Below, one piece after another: positions 1-9,000 of a DNA stretch of 52,799 nt. Position 1 is the stretch's first letter, and every line of letters starts with the position of its first letter. This DNA comes from Treponema sp. (GTDB taxonomy: Bacteria; Spirochaetota; Spirochaetia; Treponematales; Treponemataceae), in NCBI GenBank assembly GCA_024691105.1, contig JAILNY010000163.1, forward strand, positions 1 to 52,799. Direction: 5' to 3'. Position numbers and translations under genes: made by a program. The notes under the pieces were generated by a model that was given only the letters and a program-made list of their open reading frames with translations, did no database searches and was not told the DNA's origin.

Positions 1-742
1 CTTGATATAACAAATCAGATTTTAGAAGTCCCGTTTTATTATTTCCCAAAAAACTACAAAATTTAGAAATATCTATAGTATCTTCAGTTTTAGAAAAAGT
101 TTGAAATACTATAATATTATTTTGTGATTCATTTTTATTGAATGCGTTTCTCGAAGGGGTTATAAGTTGTATTATTTGCTTGTTATATGAATTGAGGTAT
201 ATGCAGTTTTCTCTTTCTAATTCTTTTTCTAATTTTACTTCAATTTCATTAGGTAAAAGAAGATTTGACAAAACGATGTTCTTGTTATTTTTTAAGCCAT
301 TTATATAATTCGTAATTTCGTATTTAATAAATGAAAAACAAAAAATATCCTTTCCGTTAATGCTAATTGAGAATAATTGATTATAATCAGTTGGATTTTC
401 GATCGAAACAGATAGATGAGAAGTATTATTTTTAAATAATTCAATAAAAAACAAAATATTGCGAAATCGAAAAAGAAAGTCAATTTCATCAACCACGGAA
501 AAATTTGAAATTAAAATAGATTTCGTCATATCGTAACCTATTATTTTGGTAAGTTGCTCGATAGCCTTTTCAAAACGTTGTAAAAATAAATCTTTTTCGA
601 ACTGGATTTCATTTAGACACGAATATTCTTCCTGGAAAATTATTGCCGGAGAATTATTATATCGATTCAATAAATTTATGGTTGAATAATTATCAAAGCA
701 ACCGTCATTCTCGTACTGTATTAATAATTCTGAGTTAAACAT
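1..742 (-). CDS. Hypothetical protein, partial (runs off the left edge)
   Basis: An uninterrupted reading frame of 247 codons begins at ATG 742-740 and is still open at base 1, so the C-terminus is missing. It starts MFNSELLIQYENDG and is rich in Asn, Ile, Phe and Lys. I see no signal peptide, membrane segment or family motif and do not recognise it. An AAGGAT ribosome binding site lies about 8 bases upstream of the ATG, and a TATAAT hexamer is at 767-772. Sampled 60-base lines are about 27-30 percent GC against about 55 percent within the neighbouring gene at 1021-1080, which may mean foreign origin or relaxed selection. Function unknown. Confidence 0.7.
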   Translation of the reverse strand, partial: MFNSELLIQYENDGCFDNYSTINLLNRYNNSPAIIFQEEYSCLNEIQFEKDLFLQRFEKAIEQLTKIIGYDMTKSILISNFSVVDEIDFLFRFRNILFFIELFKNNTSHLSVSIENPTDYNQLFSISINGKDIFCFSFIKYEITNYINGLKNNKNIVLSNLLLPNEIEVKLEKELERENCIYLNSYNKQIIQLITPSRNAFNKNESQNNIIVFQTFSKTEDTIDISKFCSFLGNNKTGLLKSDLLYQ

Positions 743-818
743 TTTTTTATATCCTTTTTTTATTTTATTATAGCATAATAATACATACATTGAAGGTTCA
801 TTTTTACTGTTTCCTTCC

Positions 819-1322
819 CTATTTTTTCAAATGATGTTTTCCAGTAATCTCATCTACTTCAATTTTTACGACGGCGGTTTTGGCCATATACATGGCACTG
901 TATGCTATGAATTTTACTCCGGCCGGAATCTTATAGCCGTTGTGAAGCATGATTGCATCCAGTCCCTTTGTGCGTTCTGAAGAATCTGTAAGAATCTCTG
1001 CTTTTCCAAAGCCAATTACGCTTTCATAATAGCAGGTCCAGTTGCAGGCGGTCTCGTCGCCAGCAACGTCGGCAAAGGTTTCTGCACAGAAGCTTACGTC
1101 CGGATTCTGCTTTATGCTTTCAATCTTTTTGCCTTCCCCTGCTCCGTGGAAGTATACGGTCAGTTTCTTGGAACCGTCAGCTTCGGTAACGGTATAGCCA
1201 AAATTGAGAGGAACAGAATACGGCTTTCCTTCGCTGATAAGTGCCAGGTGCAGTACCTTGCAGCGGGATAAGATATCAATTATTTCATCAAAGGATTTTA
1301 CTTCTCTGTCTTTTCGTCTCAT
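819..1322 (-). CDS. NimA-like pyridoxamine 5'-phosphate oxidase family flavoprotein
   Basis: The 167-residue product begins MRRKDREVKSFDEIIDIL and continues with KVLHLALISEGKPYSVPLNF, the typical opening of the NimA/PNPOx-like split-barrel family that binds FMN and reduces small substrates; some members reduce nitroimidazoles. I chose ATG 1322 because the upstream acetyltransferase ends in TGA at 1321-1319, giving an ATGA overlap, and the family normally starts at MRRKDRE. An in-frame ATG 12 bases upstream at 1334 is the alternative. Translational coupling to the acetyltransferase is likely. The substrate is not predictable from sequence. Confidence 0.85.
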   Translation of the reverse strand: MRRKDREVKSFDEIIDILSRCKVLHLALISEGKPYSVPLNFGYTVTEADGSKKLTVYFHGAGEGKKIESIKQNPDVSFCAETFADVAGDETACNWTCYYESVIGFGKAEILTDSSERTKGLDAIMLHNGYKIPAGVKFIAYSAMYMAKTAVVKIEVDEITGKHHLKK

Positions 1323-1873
1323 TCTGGCTTCCATTCCTTCTTCAAAACTGCATACTCGTAGGTATTCTCGTAAATAGGATTTCCCTGCTCATCATTCACA
1401 AAGGAAACAAACTCTTTGTAGAGCCCTTCCCTTCTGAATCCGAGTTTTTCAAGCAGCTTCTGACAGCTGAGGTTGTAATCTTCTGTATAGGCGTAAACAC
1501 GTCGGGCACCGCATTTTTCAAAGAGATATGTGATGTAAGCACGGGCAGCTTCGGTCATGTAGCCTTTATTCTGATATCGTTCGTTCAGCATCCAGCAGGG
1601 AGAAAAGGTGTCTTTTACAGATTCAGACGGATCAGTTCCTTCCGGATGTGCAAAGATTTCGCCGATTACTTTGCCAGTTTCTTTCAGTTCAATTGCAAAG
1701 TAATTGTTGTCTCCAAGACGTTCTTTAAGGATTTCTGCGGCATCATCACGGTTTTCTGTTTTCATATCCATAAAACAGTGAATTGTGATTTCACTAAGAT
1801 ATTCGTAGAGGTCATCTAAATCTGATTCTTTGAATGGACGTAATACAAGACGCGGAGTTTCTATCATAATCAT
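1319..1873 (-). CDS. GNAT family N-acetyltransferase (RimJ/RimL type)
   Basis: The 184-residue protein begins MIMIETPRLVLRPFKESD, the usual N-terminus of RimJ/RimL-like acetyltransferases that move an acetyl group from acetyl-CoA to an amine. The acetyl-CoA-binding region is NERYQNKGYMTEAARAYI (about residues 97-114), followed by AYTEDYNLSCQKLLEKLGF, the family's beta5/alpha4 region. A second in-frame ATG at 1867 is an alternative start. It lies 15 bases after the restored end of the efflux adaptor gene and overlaps the NimA-like gene by four bases, so the two may be the tail of the efflux transcript. The substrate is unknown. Confidence 0.85.
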   Translation of the reverse strand: MIMIETPRLVLRPFKESDLDDLYEYLSEITIHCFMDMKTENRDDAAEILKERLGDNNYFAIELKETGKVIGEIFAHPEGTDPSESVKDTFSPCWMLNERYQNKGYMTEAARAYITYLFEKCGARRVYAYTEDYNLSCQKLLEKLGFRREGLYKEFVSFVNDEQGNPIYENTYEYAVLKKEWKPE

Positions 1874-1888
1874 TTCTTCAAGATATTT

Positions 1889-1966
1889 CTATTCTACCGT
1901 GTTTGCAATGTTTACTACTACCCCATCCTGTAATGTTTCAAAGCCCTGGACTACAACTTTTTTTTT
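1889..1966 (-). other. Out-of-frame C-terminal continuation of the adaptor after an A9 run
   Basis: On the minus strand the run of nine A (plus-strand T at 1958-1966) precedes a frame that reads KVVVQGFETLQDGVVVNIA and stops at TAG 1891-1889. That ending is characteristic of RND adaptor proteins (VVVxGxxxLxDGxxV). Removing one A or adding two would join it to the upstream frame. The segment ends 15 bases before the next start codon, which fits it being the original gene end. Confidence 0.75.
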
Positions 1967-2840
1967 CTGTTGAAGATAATGACGAGTCTGCAAGTTTCTG
2001 TTCAATAAAATTTATAATTGTACGATTCTGAATTTCTTCTTCAGTCTTAATTTCTGCAAGTTTTACCTTTGTCTGTCTGCTTTCAGTATTTTCATCATCA
2101 ATAAGATAAACAAACTTACTGCCATTCTTTTCAATAATGCAGGAAGTTGGCACTGACAATACCTTTGCATAATTTTTAATGTAAAGCTTAACACCCGCGA
2201 ACATACCTGCATTTATTCTTGCATCCTTTTTGGTAAAGGTCAGAATAATTTCTTTAGTACGTGTGGCTTCATCAAGTACTGGAGAAATTTCAGAAATGAC
2301 TGCTGAAAAGATTTCATCTGGATAAGCCTCAAGAGAAATATCCGCTTCAAGTCCAGCTTTCAGATAAGAAACATAACGCTCCGGAATATAGGTAATAATC
2401 TGCAACTTAGACAAATCTCCAATTACAACCACAGCGGTTTCTGTATTAACACGTGTGCCTTCTTTTAAAGGAATTGAAATTACAGTTCCATTAATTGGAG
2501 AAGTGACTGCATTTAAGGAATAGCGGGAACCAGGGAGTGAAGGATCAACAAAAGCAACTGTATCGCCTTTTTTAACGGTGGAACCAAGATGAACCGGTGT
2601 CCCCGAAATTTTTCCTGACACAATAGGATAAACATTCATAGATTTTTCTGCGCGAATATTTCCATTTAACTCAATAAATTTTCGTAAATCCGAAGTCTCA
2701 AGTTTTTCTACACGAACTGCCTGAACAGGTTCTTTCTGAGAAGATTCTTCTTCCACATCAGTTTTTGAGCAGGCAGGAAAAAAATTCATAGACATAACAA
2801 AAAGTCCTGAAACGATAAGCATCTTCATTATGGTTTTCAT
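1938..2840 (-). CDS. RND efflux periplasmic adaptor lipoprotein (membrane fusion protein), frameshifted at the C-terminus
   Basis: This is the adaptor linking an inner-membrane RND pump to a TolC-like channel. ATG 2840 is chosen because AGGAGG lies 5 bases upstream, overlapping the stop codon of the channel gene. The N-terminus is a lipoprotein signal ending FFPAC (Cys24). The lipoyl half-motifs flank VYPIVSGKISGTPVHLGSTV and SPINGTVISIPLKEGTRV, followed by the beta-barrel region. There is no long alpha-hairpin, so it is a short-hairpin adaptor. As written, the frame ends in KKSCSPGL at 1938 just after a run of nine A. Another frame continues with a normal adaptor C-terminus to 1889, so the gene is either frameshifted, slippage-corrected or carries a sequencing error. 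Confidence 0.88.
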   Translation of the reverse strand: MKTIMKMLIVSGLFVMSMNFFPACSKTDVEEESSQKEPVQAVRVEKLETSDLRKFIELNGNIRAEKSMNVYPIVSGKISGTPVHLGSTVKKGDTVAFVDPSLPGSRYSLNAVTSPINGTVISIPLKEGTRVNTETAVVVIGDLSKLQIITYIPERYVSYLKAGLEADISLEAYPDEIFSAVISEISPVLDEATRTKEIILTFTKKDARINAGMFAGVKLYIKNYAKVLSVPTSCIIEKNGSKFVYLIDDENTESRQTKVKLAEIKTEEEIQNRTIINFIEQKLADSSLSSTEKKSCSPGL

Positions 2841-2850
2841 AGTATTCCTC

Positions 2851-4125
2851 CTAAATGGCATTCTTACCGCAAAGTTTTTCAAGTGATATATATAATTTTA
2901 AGGTTTCCAGAAATTCTTTCTGCAAGTTGAGTTTTGCTTCAAGATTATTTTTTGCAGCATTCTGCATAGAAAGAAAATCCATTGTTCCTTTTAAATAGGA
3001 CACCTTTGCAGATTCATAAGTTTTTCCTGCAAGTTCTACATAATTCTGGAAGGAGCGGATTGATTCTCCTTTCTGTTCCAGTGATTTTAATATTAAAGAA
3101 AACTCCATTTTTGTATTCTTCTCTTTTTCTTCCAGCTGAAGTTGTATATCATTTACAGAATCTTTCGCAGCTTTAACTGAATCAGCACCCTGGGAAAATG
3201 GCAGGAAATTTTCAAGTGGAAGAGTAAGCCCGATTGAAGCCGTTTGTTTTACCCGACCATTTTTCTCTCCCCTTAAAACTGGAGCTACAGTATAAGAAAA
3301 ATTTAATGTCGGTCCCCATACAGAAAGTTTTGTTTTAGAAACTTCTTTTTTAGCAGAAAAAAGTTGATTCTTAAGATTCTGAATAGCTGGAATATTTCCT
3401 TCGCTTACGTCTTTTGAAATAGCAGTTTTCATCGATTCGTCAAAATATAATGCATACCTGCTGATAAAGTTTTCGAGAGAGCCTTCGGGAATAAAGCGGC
3501 TGAAATCCTCTTTTTCATCAAGGCCAAGAATTAAACAAAAGGATTTTAAATTATTCTGATAAGATAATTCCTGCGCCTTTAATTCAGGCTTGAGTTTTTC
3601 ATAGGCAACTTTACTTGAAAGATATTCAAGTTCAGAAAGAGTACCTCTTTTAAATCTTTCTTCATTCTGCCCCGCCTGTTTTTTAGCATTCTCAAGATTC
3701 TCTATAAGATACTTCAAATTTTCTTTTTCATAAATCAAAGAAAAATAAGATTTTTTTACCTGCGAAATAATTTCTGAAACGGCCTGGTCATACGAAATTT
3801 TAGCAGTTTCAAAATCTGCCTTAGCCTTTTTTATAGATGCAAAATAACCTGAAGTTAGAGAAACTGAAACTTTTCCTTCTACCCCAAAATTATTCTGAAA
3901 GCCTTTCTCAGAAGAAATTTCATCATTCGCAGAAAGTGACAGCGATGGAAGTAACGTATTCCAGGAATGGGCAGAAGTTCGCTTTACAGCTTCGAGACTT
4001 ATCTGCTCTCTTTTGATTGAAATATTATTTTCCAGAGCAAATGAAACGGCCTCTTCAAGCGACAGGGCAAATCCGCTTGCTATGAAAACTGCCATAATGA
4101 CAAGAAATAAGATTTGTTTTCGCAT
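2851..4125 (-). CDS. TolC-family outer membrane efflux channel
   Basis: The 424-residue protein starts at ATG 4125, eight bases after GGAG, with a signal peptide MRKQILFLVIMAVFIASGFA. It then reads LSLEEAVSFALENNISIK, the standard TolC-family opening. The body is long alpha-helix with the two-fold repeat of outer membrane factors, including ARFKRGT-like ERFKRGTLSELEYLSSKV and SYLKGTMDFLSMQNA in the two halves. It would form the exit duct for the adaptor encoded next and the RND pump upstream. The direct-repeat operator at 4185-4202 precedes it, so it can be transcribed separately from the kinase gene. Confidence 0.9.
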   Translation of the reverse strand: MRKQILFLVIMAVFIASGFALSLEEAVSFALENNISIKREQISLEAVKRTSAHSWNTLLPSLSLSANDEISSEKGFQNNFGVEGKVSVSLTSGYFASIKKAKADFETAKISYDQAVSEIISQVKKSYFSLIYEKENLKYLIENLENAKKQAGQNEERFKRGTLSELEYLSSKVAYEKLKPELKAQELSYQNNLKSFCLILGLDEKEDFSRFIPEGSLENFISRYALYFDESMKTAISKDVSEGNIPAIQNLKNQLFSAKKEVSKTKLSVWGPTLNFSYTVAPVLRGEKNGRVKQTASIGLTLPLENFLPFSQGADSVKAAKDSVNDIQLQLEEKEKNTKMEFSLILKSLEQKGESIRSFQNYVELAGKTYESAKVSYLKGTMDFLSMQNAAKNNLEAKLNLQKEFLETLKLYISLEKLCGKNAI

Positions 4126-4184
4126 AAAAAAAACTCCTGTTACTGCAGCCACAATACAGGAGCTGGTTTTCAATACAATTGAAA

Positions 4185-4202
4185 TAACCTTTCTAAAACC
4201 TT
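4185..4202 (-). promoter_or_regulatory. Candidate OmpR-type operator upstream of the TolC/adaptor pair
   Basis: On the minus strand AAGGTTT at 4202-4196 is followed exactly 11 bases later by AAGGTTA at 4191-4185. Two short direct repeats with one-helical-turn spacing are the usual site for a dimer of OmpR-family regulators. The same arrangement with nearly the same bases occurs upstream of the pump gene at 9505-9522. A weak -10 candidate (TATTGA) lies about 10 bases downstream. Confidence 0.65.
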
Positions 4203-4220
4203 ATTTTTTAGAGATTCTCT

Positions 4221-5300
4221 TTACAGCGTTGCTAAAAATCCTTTTGTAAATTCTGCAGTCTTTATAATTGATTCTAACTCTGAGCCAGTTACCAGTTTTA
4301 AATCACCATCGTGTTTTTTCATTATTTTATAGGAAAGAGCAAGCCCAAGTCCGCTGCCATTTTTTGAAGAACGTGATTTATCGCCGGAAACAAAAGGCTT
4401 AAAAAGGAAGTCTTTAATATCATCTGGAACAGGCTCCCCGGAATCTGCAATAAGAAGCCTGGCATTTTCATCCATTTTTACAAGGACACGAATATTTTCC
4501 GGATTATGCTTTAAGACATTATTTAAGAGATTTGTATAAACCCGAGAAAGCTCTAGCCTATCAACCTTGCGGATTATTTCATTCTCCGGGATTTCAATTT
4601 CAAGTTGAATATTTTTGTTTTCATATTCAGCATAAACATCTGCGATACAGTTTCGTAAAAGTTCAGAAATATCACAATCTTCTTTATGTAAAAGATTATC
4701 TGCACTTTCAAGCTTTACATATTCAAAAAGACGATCAATCAAACCGTTCATTTTTACAGCTTTTGAATTTATTGTTGCAATGTATTCGGCTTTCTTTTTT
4801 TCATCATCTATAATTCCATCTGAAAGAGCTTTTGAAAAACCGATGATACTTGTAATTGGTGTCTTGAGATCATGAGCCATATTTGCAAAAAGCAGGACGC
4901 GTTCATTTTCTGCAGTCTGTTTAATCTTTTCTGCAGCTTCCAGTTTTTCTGCCATCAGATTAAAGGCATTTTTTATTTCATCAAATTCGTTTTTTGATTC
5001 GAACTCTATTTTTTCATCATAGTGTCCATCAGAAAGACGATTAAGGGCATTAACAATTTTCCTGACAGGTTTATCAACATGCTTTATCAAAAACAAAAGA
5101 AATGGAATATTCATCAGAATCAGAAGCAGAGCCTGAATAATATTCAAAAGAATATACCATTTGAAAGGGAGTTCAACACCGCCTACATCTTCAAGATAAT
5201 AAAGAATTTCGGAAAGTCCTGAAGCAATCAAAAACCATACAACAAGAGTAACACTTATATATAAAAAGATTTGAAATCGTAATTTGTGAGTTTTATTCAT
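4221..5300 (-). CDS. Sensor histidine kinase of the efflux locus
   Basis: The 359-residue kinase starts at ATG 5300, inside the end of the regulator gene (8-base overlap). It has two membrane segments (about residues 9-30 and 48-72) with a very short periplasmic loop of under 20 residues, then a HAMP region (about 73-125). The phosphoacceptor is His143 in FANMAHDLKTPITSIIGF, followed by a HATPase domain with ADSGEP and GSGLGLAL boxes. The small loop suggests it senses something in or near the membrane, as intramembrane-sensing kinases do for cell-envelope-active compounds; that part is inference. It should phosphorylate the regulator encoded immediately upstream. Confidence 0.93.
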   Translation of the reverse strand: MNKTHKLRFQIFLYISVTLVVWFLIASGLSEILYYLEDVGGVELPFKWYILLNIIQALLLILMNIPFLLFLIKHVDKPVRKIVNALNRLSDGHYDEKIEFESKNEFDEIKNAFNLMAEKLEAAEKIKQTAENERVLLFANMAHDLKTPITSIIGFSKALSDGIIDDEKKKAEYIATINSKAVKMNGLIDRLFEYVKLESADNLLHKEDCDISELLRNCIADVYAEYENKNIQLEIEIPENEIIRKVDRLELSRVYTNLLNNVLKHNPENIRVLVKMDENARLLIADSGEPVPDDIKDFLFKPFVSGDKSRSSKNGSGLGLALSYKIMKKHDGDLKLVTGSELESIIKTAEFTKGFLATL

Positions 5301-5970
5301 TTTGAAGCTCCATACGATAACCAAGGCCGCGGATATTTTTGATCCATCCTTCACCTCCAAGTTTTGTACGGATTTTGCTTAGAGTTACCATTATACTGTT
5401 ATCTTCTACATAAGTATTTTCACCCCAGCCCGCCGCACTTATCTGGGCTTTTGTAAACACTCGGTTTGGATTTGACATAAAAAGCTGAAGAACCCGAAAT
5501 TCCGTTGAAGTAATTTCTATCTGCTCTCCATTTTTGAAAAGAAGACATTTTTCTACATCAAGAGTAAGACAGCCAGCTTTTATTTCGGCCGCTTCGGTTT
5601 GTGCTGATACAGAATGATAACGGCGGATATTTGCTTTTACTCGTGCGCATAATTCGAGTGCATCAAAAGGTTTTGCAACATAATCATCTGCCCCCATATC
5701 AAGGCCAAGAACTTTGTCTTGAGAAGCAGTTCGCGCAGTAAGCATAATTACAGGGATATCAGACTTTTCGCGGATTTTCTTAAGGAGCTGAAATCCATTT
5801 AGTTCGGGCATCATTACATCAAGGATTGCACAGTCTAATTGTTCAGACTCTGCAATTCCAAGTGCAGTTATTCCGTCTCCGGCTGAAAAAACTTCAAAAC
5901 CATCCTTTTCCAGATATAACCGCAGAAGCTCCAGAACTTCCTTTTCATCATCCGCAATAAGAATCTTCAT
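5293..5970 (-). CDS. OmpR/PhoB-family response regulator of the efflux locus
   Basis: The 225-residue protein has a receiver domain with acidic pocket Asp7-Asp8, phosphorylation site Asp51 in ILDVMMPE, Thr78 and Lys100 in AKPFD. A winged-helix DNA-binding domain follows from about residue 128, with TSTEFRVLQLFMSNPNRVF and the C-terminal IRTKLGG..IRGLGYRM signature. An AAAGGGG ribosome binding site lies 5 bases before ATG, and a TATAAT further upstream may give it its own promoter. It sits between the pump and the kinase. Its likely targets are the matching direct repeats at 4185-4202 and 9505-9522. Confidence 0.95.
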   Translation of the reverse strand: MKILIADDEKEVLELLRLYLEKDGFEVFSAGDGITALGIAESEQLDCAILDVMMPELNGFQLLKKIREKSDIPVIMLTARTASQDKVLGLDMGADDYVAKPFDALELCARVKANIRRYHSVSAQTEAAEIKAGCLTLDVEKCLLFKNGEQIEITSTEFRVLQLFMSNPNRVFTKAQISAAGWGENTYVEDNSIMVTLSKIRTKLGGEGWIKNIRGLGYRMELQNE

Positions 5971-6003
5971 AAATACCCCTTTCCTTAAATTATAACATGC
6001 CTT

Positions 6004-9000
6004 CTAAATTACAAACAGATTTATTCCTTCGCGCGGGAATTTCTCTTTAACCTGATTTACGCAATCCCGAACAGAAGCTTCATAATCAGAGCTGATATAG
6101 GCTGTCATCACAAAGTTCATTTCCGGCCAGACAGAGTTTCCAAGTTTTCTAGAAGACTTACCACGACCATAGAGATTTTCATCAATCGTATATTCAAAGT
6201 TCGGAATTGTCTTTTCCAGAAGTTCGATAATATCATCCTCAACAGACTGATTTGCAATAATTTCACAACGGCGGAGAGATTCAGCCTGGGCCGTGGCAGT
6301 TGAAGATTGTCCGGTCAAGCCGGACAATGACAGCTCCGTTCCTTCATCCTTATTCATCAAAGCATAAAGAACTGGGATCAACACAAGCGTAATAAAGGTA
6401 CTTGAAAGCAATCCTCCCACAACACAAAGTCCGATTGGCTGCACGAGGGAAGACGAACCGTCTTTTGTAAAAGACATTGGCAGCATACCAAGAATTGTAG
6501 TAAGCGTAGTCATTAAAACCGGACGCAGACGGGAAACTCCCGCTTCAAGACAGGCCTCATCAACACCAGAGTCGCGTGCAACCAAAAGCCCTATATAATC
6601 CACCAGAACAATACCATTGTTTACAACAATACCAACAAGCATAACAAGACCAAGCATTGTCATAATAGAGATTGGCTGTCTAGTCAAAAAGTAAATTAAA
6701 AGAACTCCGATAAACATAAACGGAATTGTAAACAAGTTGATAAACGGCTTCTTAAAGCTTCCGTACATTCCGGCCATAACTCCAAATACAAGCAGAATCG
6801 CAAGAACAATAACCTTTGCAAAGACAATTGCCTGCTTTTTCATGTTCTTCCAGGAACCTTCAAAGGTAACAAAGACATCTCCCGGAAGTACAAGATTTTC
6901 TCTTATAGCCTTTTTAATCTGGACTTCCACAACTGGCGCATTTTCGTTTCCATTAATAGCAGCTGTAAGGTGAATTGTTCTCGCCTTATTTTCATGATTA
7001 ATTGAAGTTGGTCCGTAATTTTTCTTTACCTTTGCAAAATTTGCAAGACTCACAAGCCCGTCTCTTCCCTGCACCATAATCTTTTCAAGATCCGGAATGC
7101 TCGATTTATCTTTTTTCTGATAAGAAAGAATTACATCATATTCATTACCACTCTGACGGTACTTTGTAGCAGCAAGGCCCGCAACGCTTCCATTTATTTC
7201 TTTTGCAGTTGCTTCTACACTAACTCCAAAAGAATAAGCGCGCTTACGGTCAATTTCGATTTCAATCTGCGGAAGGCCGTATTTCATATCCATTTTTGAG
7301 TTAGTCAGATTCGGCATTTTCTGCATTAAAGCAAGAATCTGTTCGCTTGAGGTACGTGCGGCATTAATATCATTGCTTTTTACAACAATATCAATATCAA
7401 CTCCTGTCATACTTTCCATACTGTCACTTACAAAATTAAACTGAACTCCAGGATAGTCCTTAAAATGACTGGCAAGTTTCTTCTTAATCGTGCTGGAATT
7501 ATCAATCTGCTGTTTTGAAGTTGGCAGATAAATCGAAATGTTTCCAAGATTCGATGCATAACTCTCTGACTCTCCGCTAGAAACTCCAGTGGAAGCGAGC
7601 ACAGTTTTATATCCCTTTATTTCATCGTGAACAATTTTTTCAAACTGATGAACAATTTCCGTAGTCTTTTCAAGAGAAGTTCCTGTTGGGAGAGTAATTG
7701 TCATCTGTACAATCTGGTTTTCACTTTCAGGCATCATTTCTATTCTTAAAAGAGGAACAAGCACAAAAGAAACCGCCAGAGTTGCAAAAGAAATTATAAC
7801 TGTACGCCCCTTATGACGCAGAGCCGCTCCCAGAAGTTTTTTATAAACGCGGGCAATTTCCTCAAATCCCTTATCAAAAAATCCATAAAGGAAAACAAGA
7901 GCTTTATTACGAACAGGATTTTCTGTACGATTTGTAAGAGGCATGTAGTGTCCCGCAAGAACAGGAACAAGGAAAATTGCAACAAAAAGGCTGGAAATAA
8001 TCGCAATTACAATTGTGTAAATCATGTCTTTTGCCATAAGAGCGATAAATCCCAAATCTTTCATAAAAAGCAGGAAAGGTACAAAAACTACAATTGTAGT
8101 AAGGTTTCCCGACATTACAGAAGAAATCATTTCCTGAGTTCCAAGAATTGCAGATACCTTTGCCTTTGTTCCGCGCATTCTGTAAGAATAAATATTATCA
8201 CTCATAACGATTGAAGCATCCACGACCATACCAATTCCAAGAATTAAACCGGTAAGAGTCATAATATTCAGCGTAATTCCCATTATGTTCATCAGTAAAA
8301 GAGTAATGATGATAGAAAATGGAATTGAAATTGAGATGATAAAGGTTGATTTAAAACTCTTAAGGAATACAAACAAAATGATGATGGCTAAAAGAATTCC
8401 CTGCCAGGCACTGGAATACAGAATTTTAAGAGTATCGCGAATCTGTACAGAATCATCATTAATAATTTCAAGTTCAATATCAGAAGGAAGATAGGATTTT
8501 ACTTCTTCGATTTTTTCATACAGAGCATCTGCAACTTTTACCGAGTTTGCACCAGACTGCTTTTTAATTGAAATGTAAACTCCCGGCTGACCGTTTATAA
8601 AAACTTCCTCGCTGGCATCTTTATATCCCATGTACACCTTACCCACATCAGACAATCGGATAGCGGTTCCGTTTACCATTGAAATTACTGTGTCGCCAAT
8701 TTCTTCTACAGAAGCATATTCACCTTTAGTACGCAAGACATAATTCCAGGTATTTTCTGTGATTTTTCCGCCACCAAGATCAAGGTTCTCTGCCGCAAGA
8801 CGGGCAGAAATAACTGAAACGGAAAGATTATAGACCGCAAGACGATTCTGCGAAAGCTCAACCTGAACTACAGGTATACGACCTCCATAAACAGAAGCCT
8901 GAGAAACACCGTTTGCCTGTGCAAGAACTCGCTTAATTGTTTTGTCTGCAAGGTATTTGAGTTCGTTGTCGCTTCGGTTTCCGTGGACTGCGATATCCAT

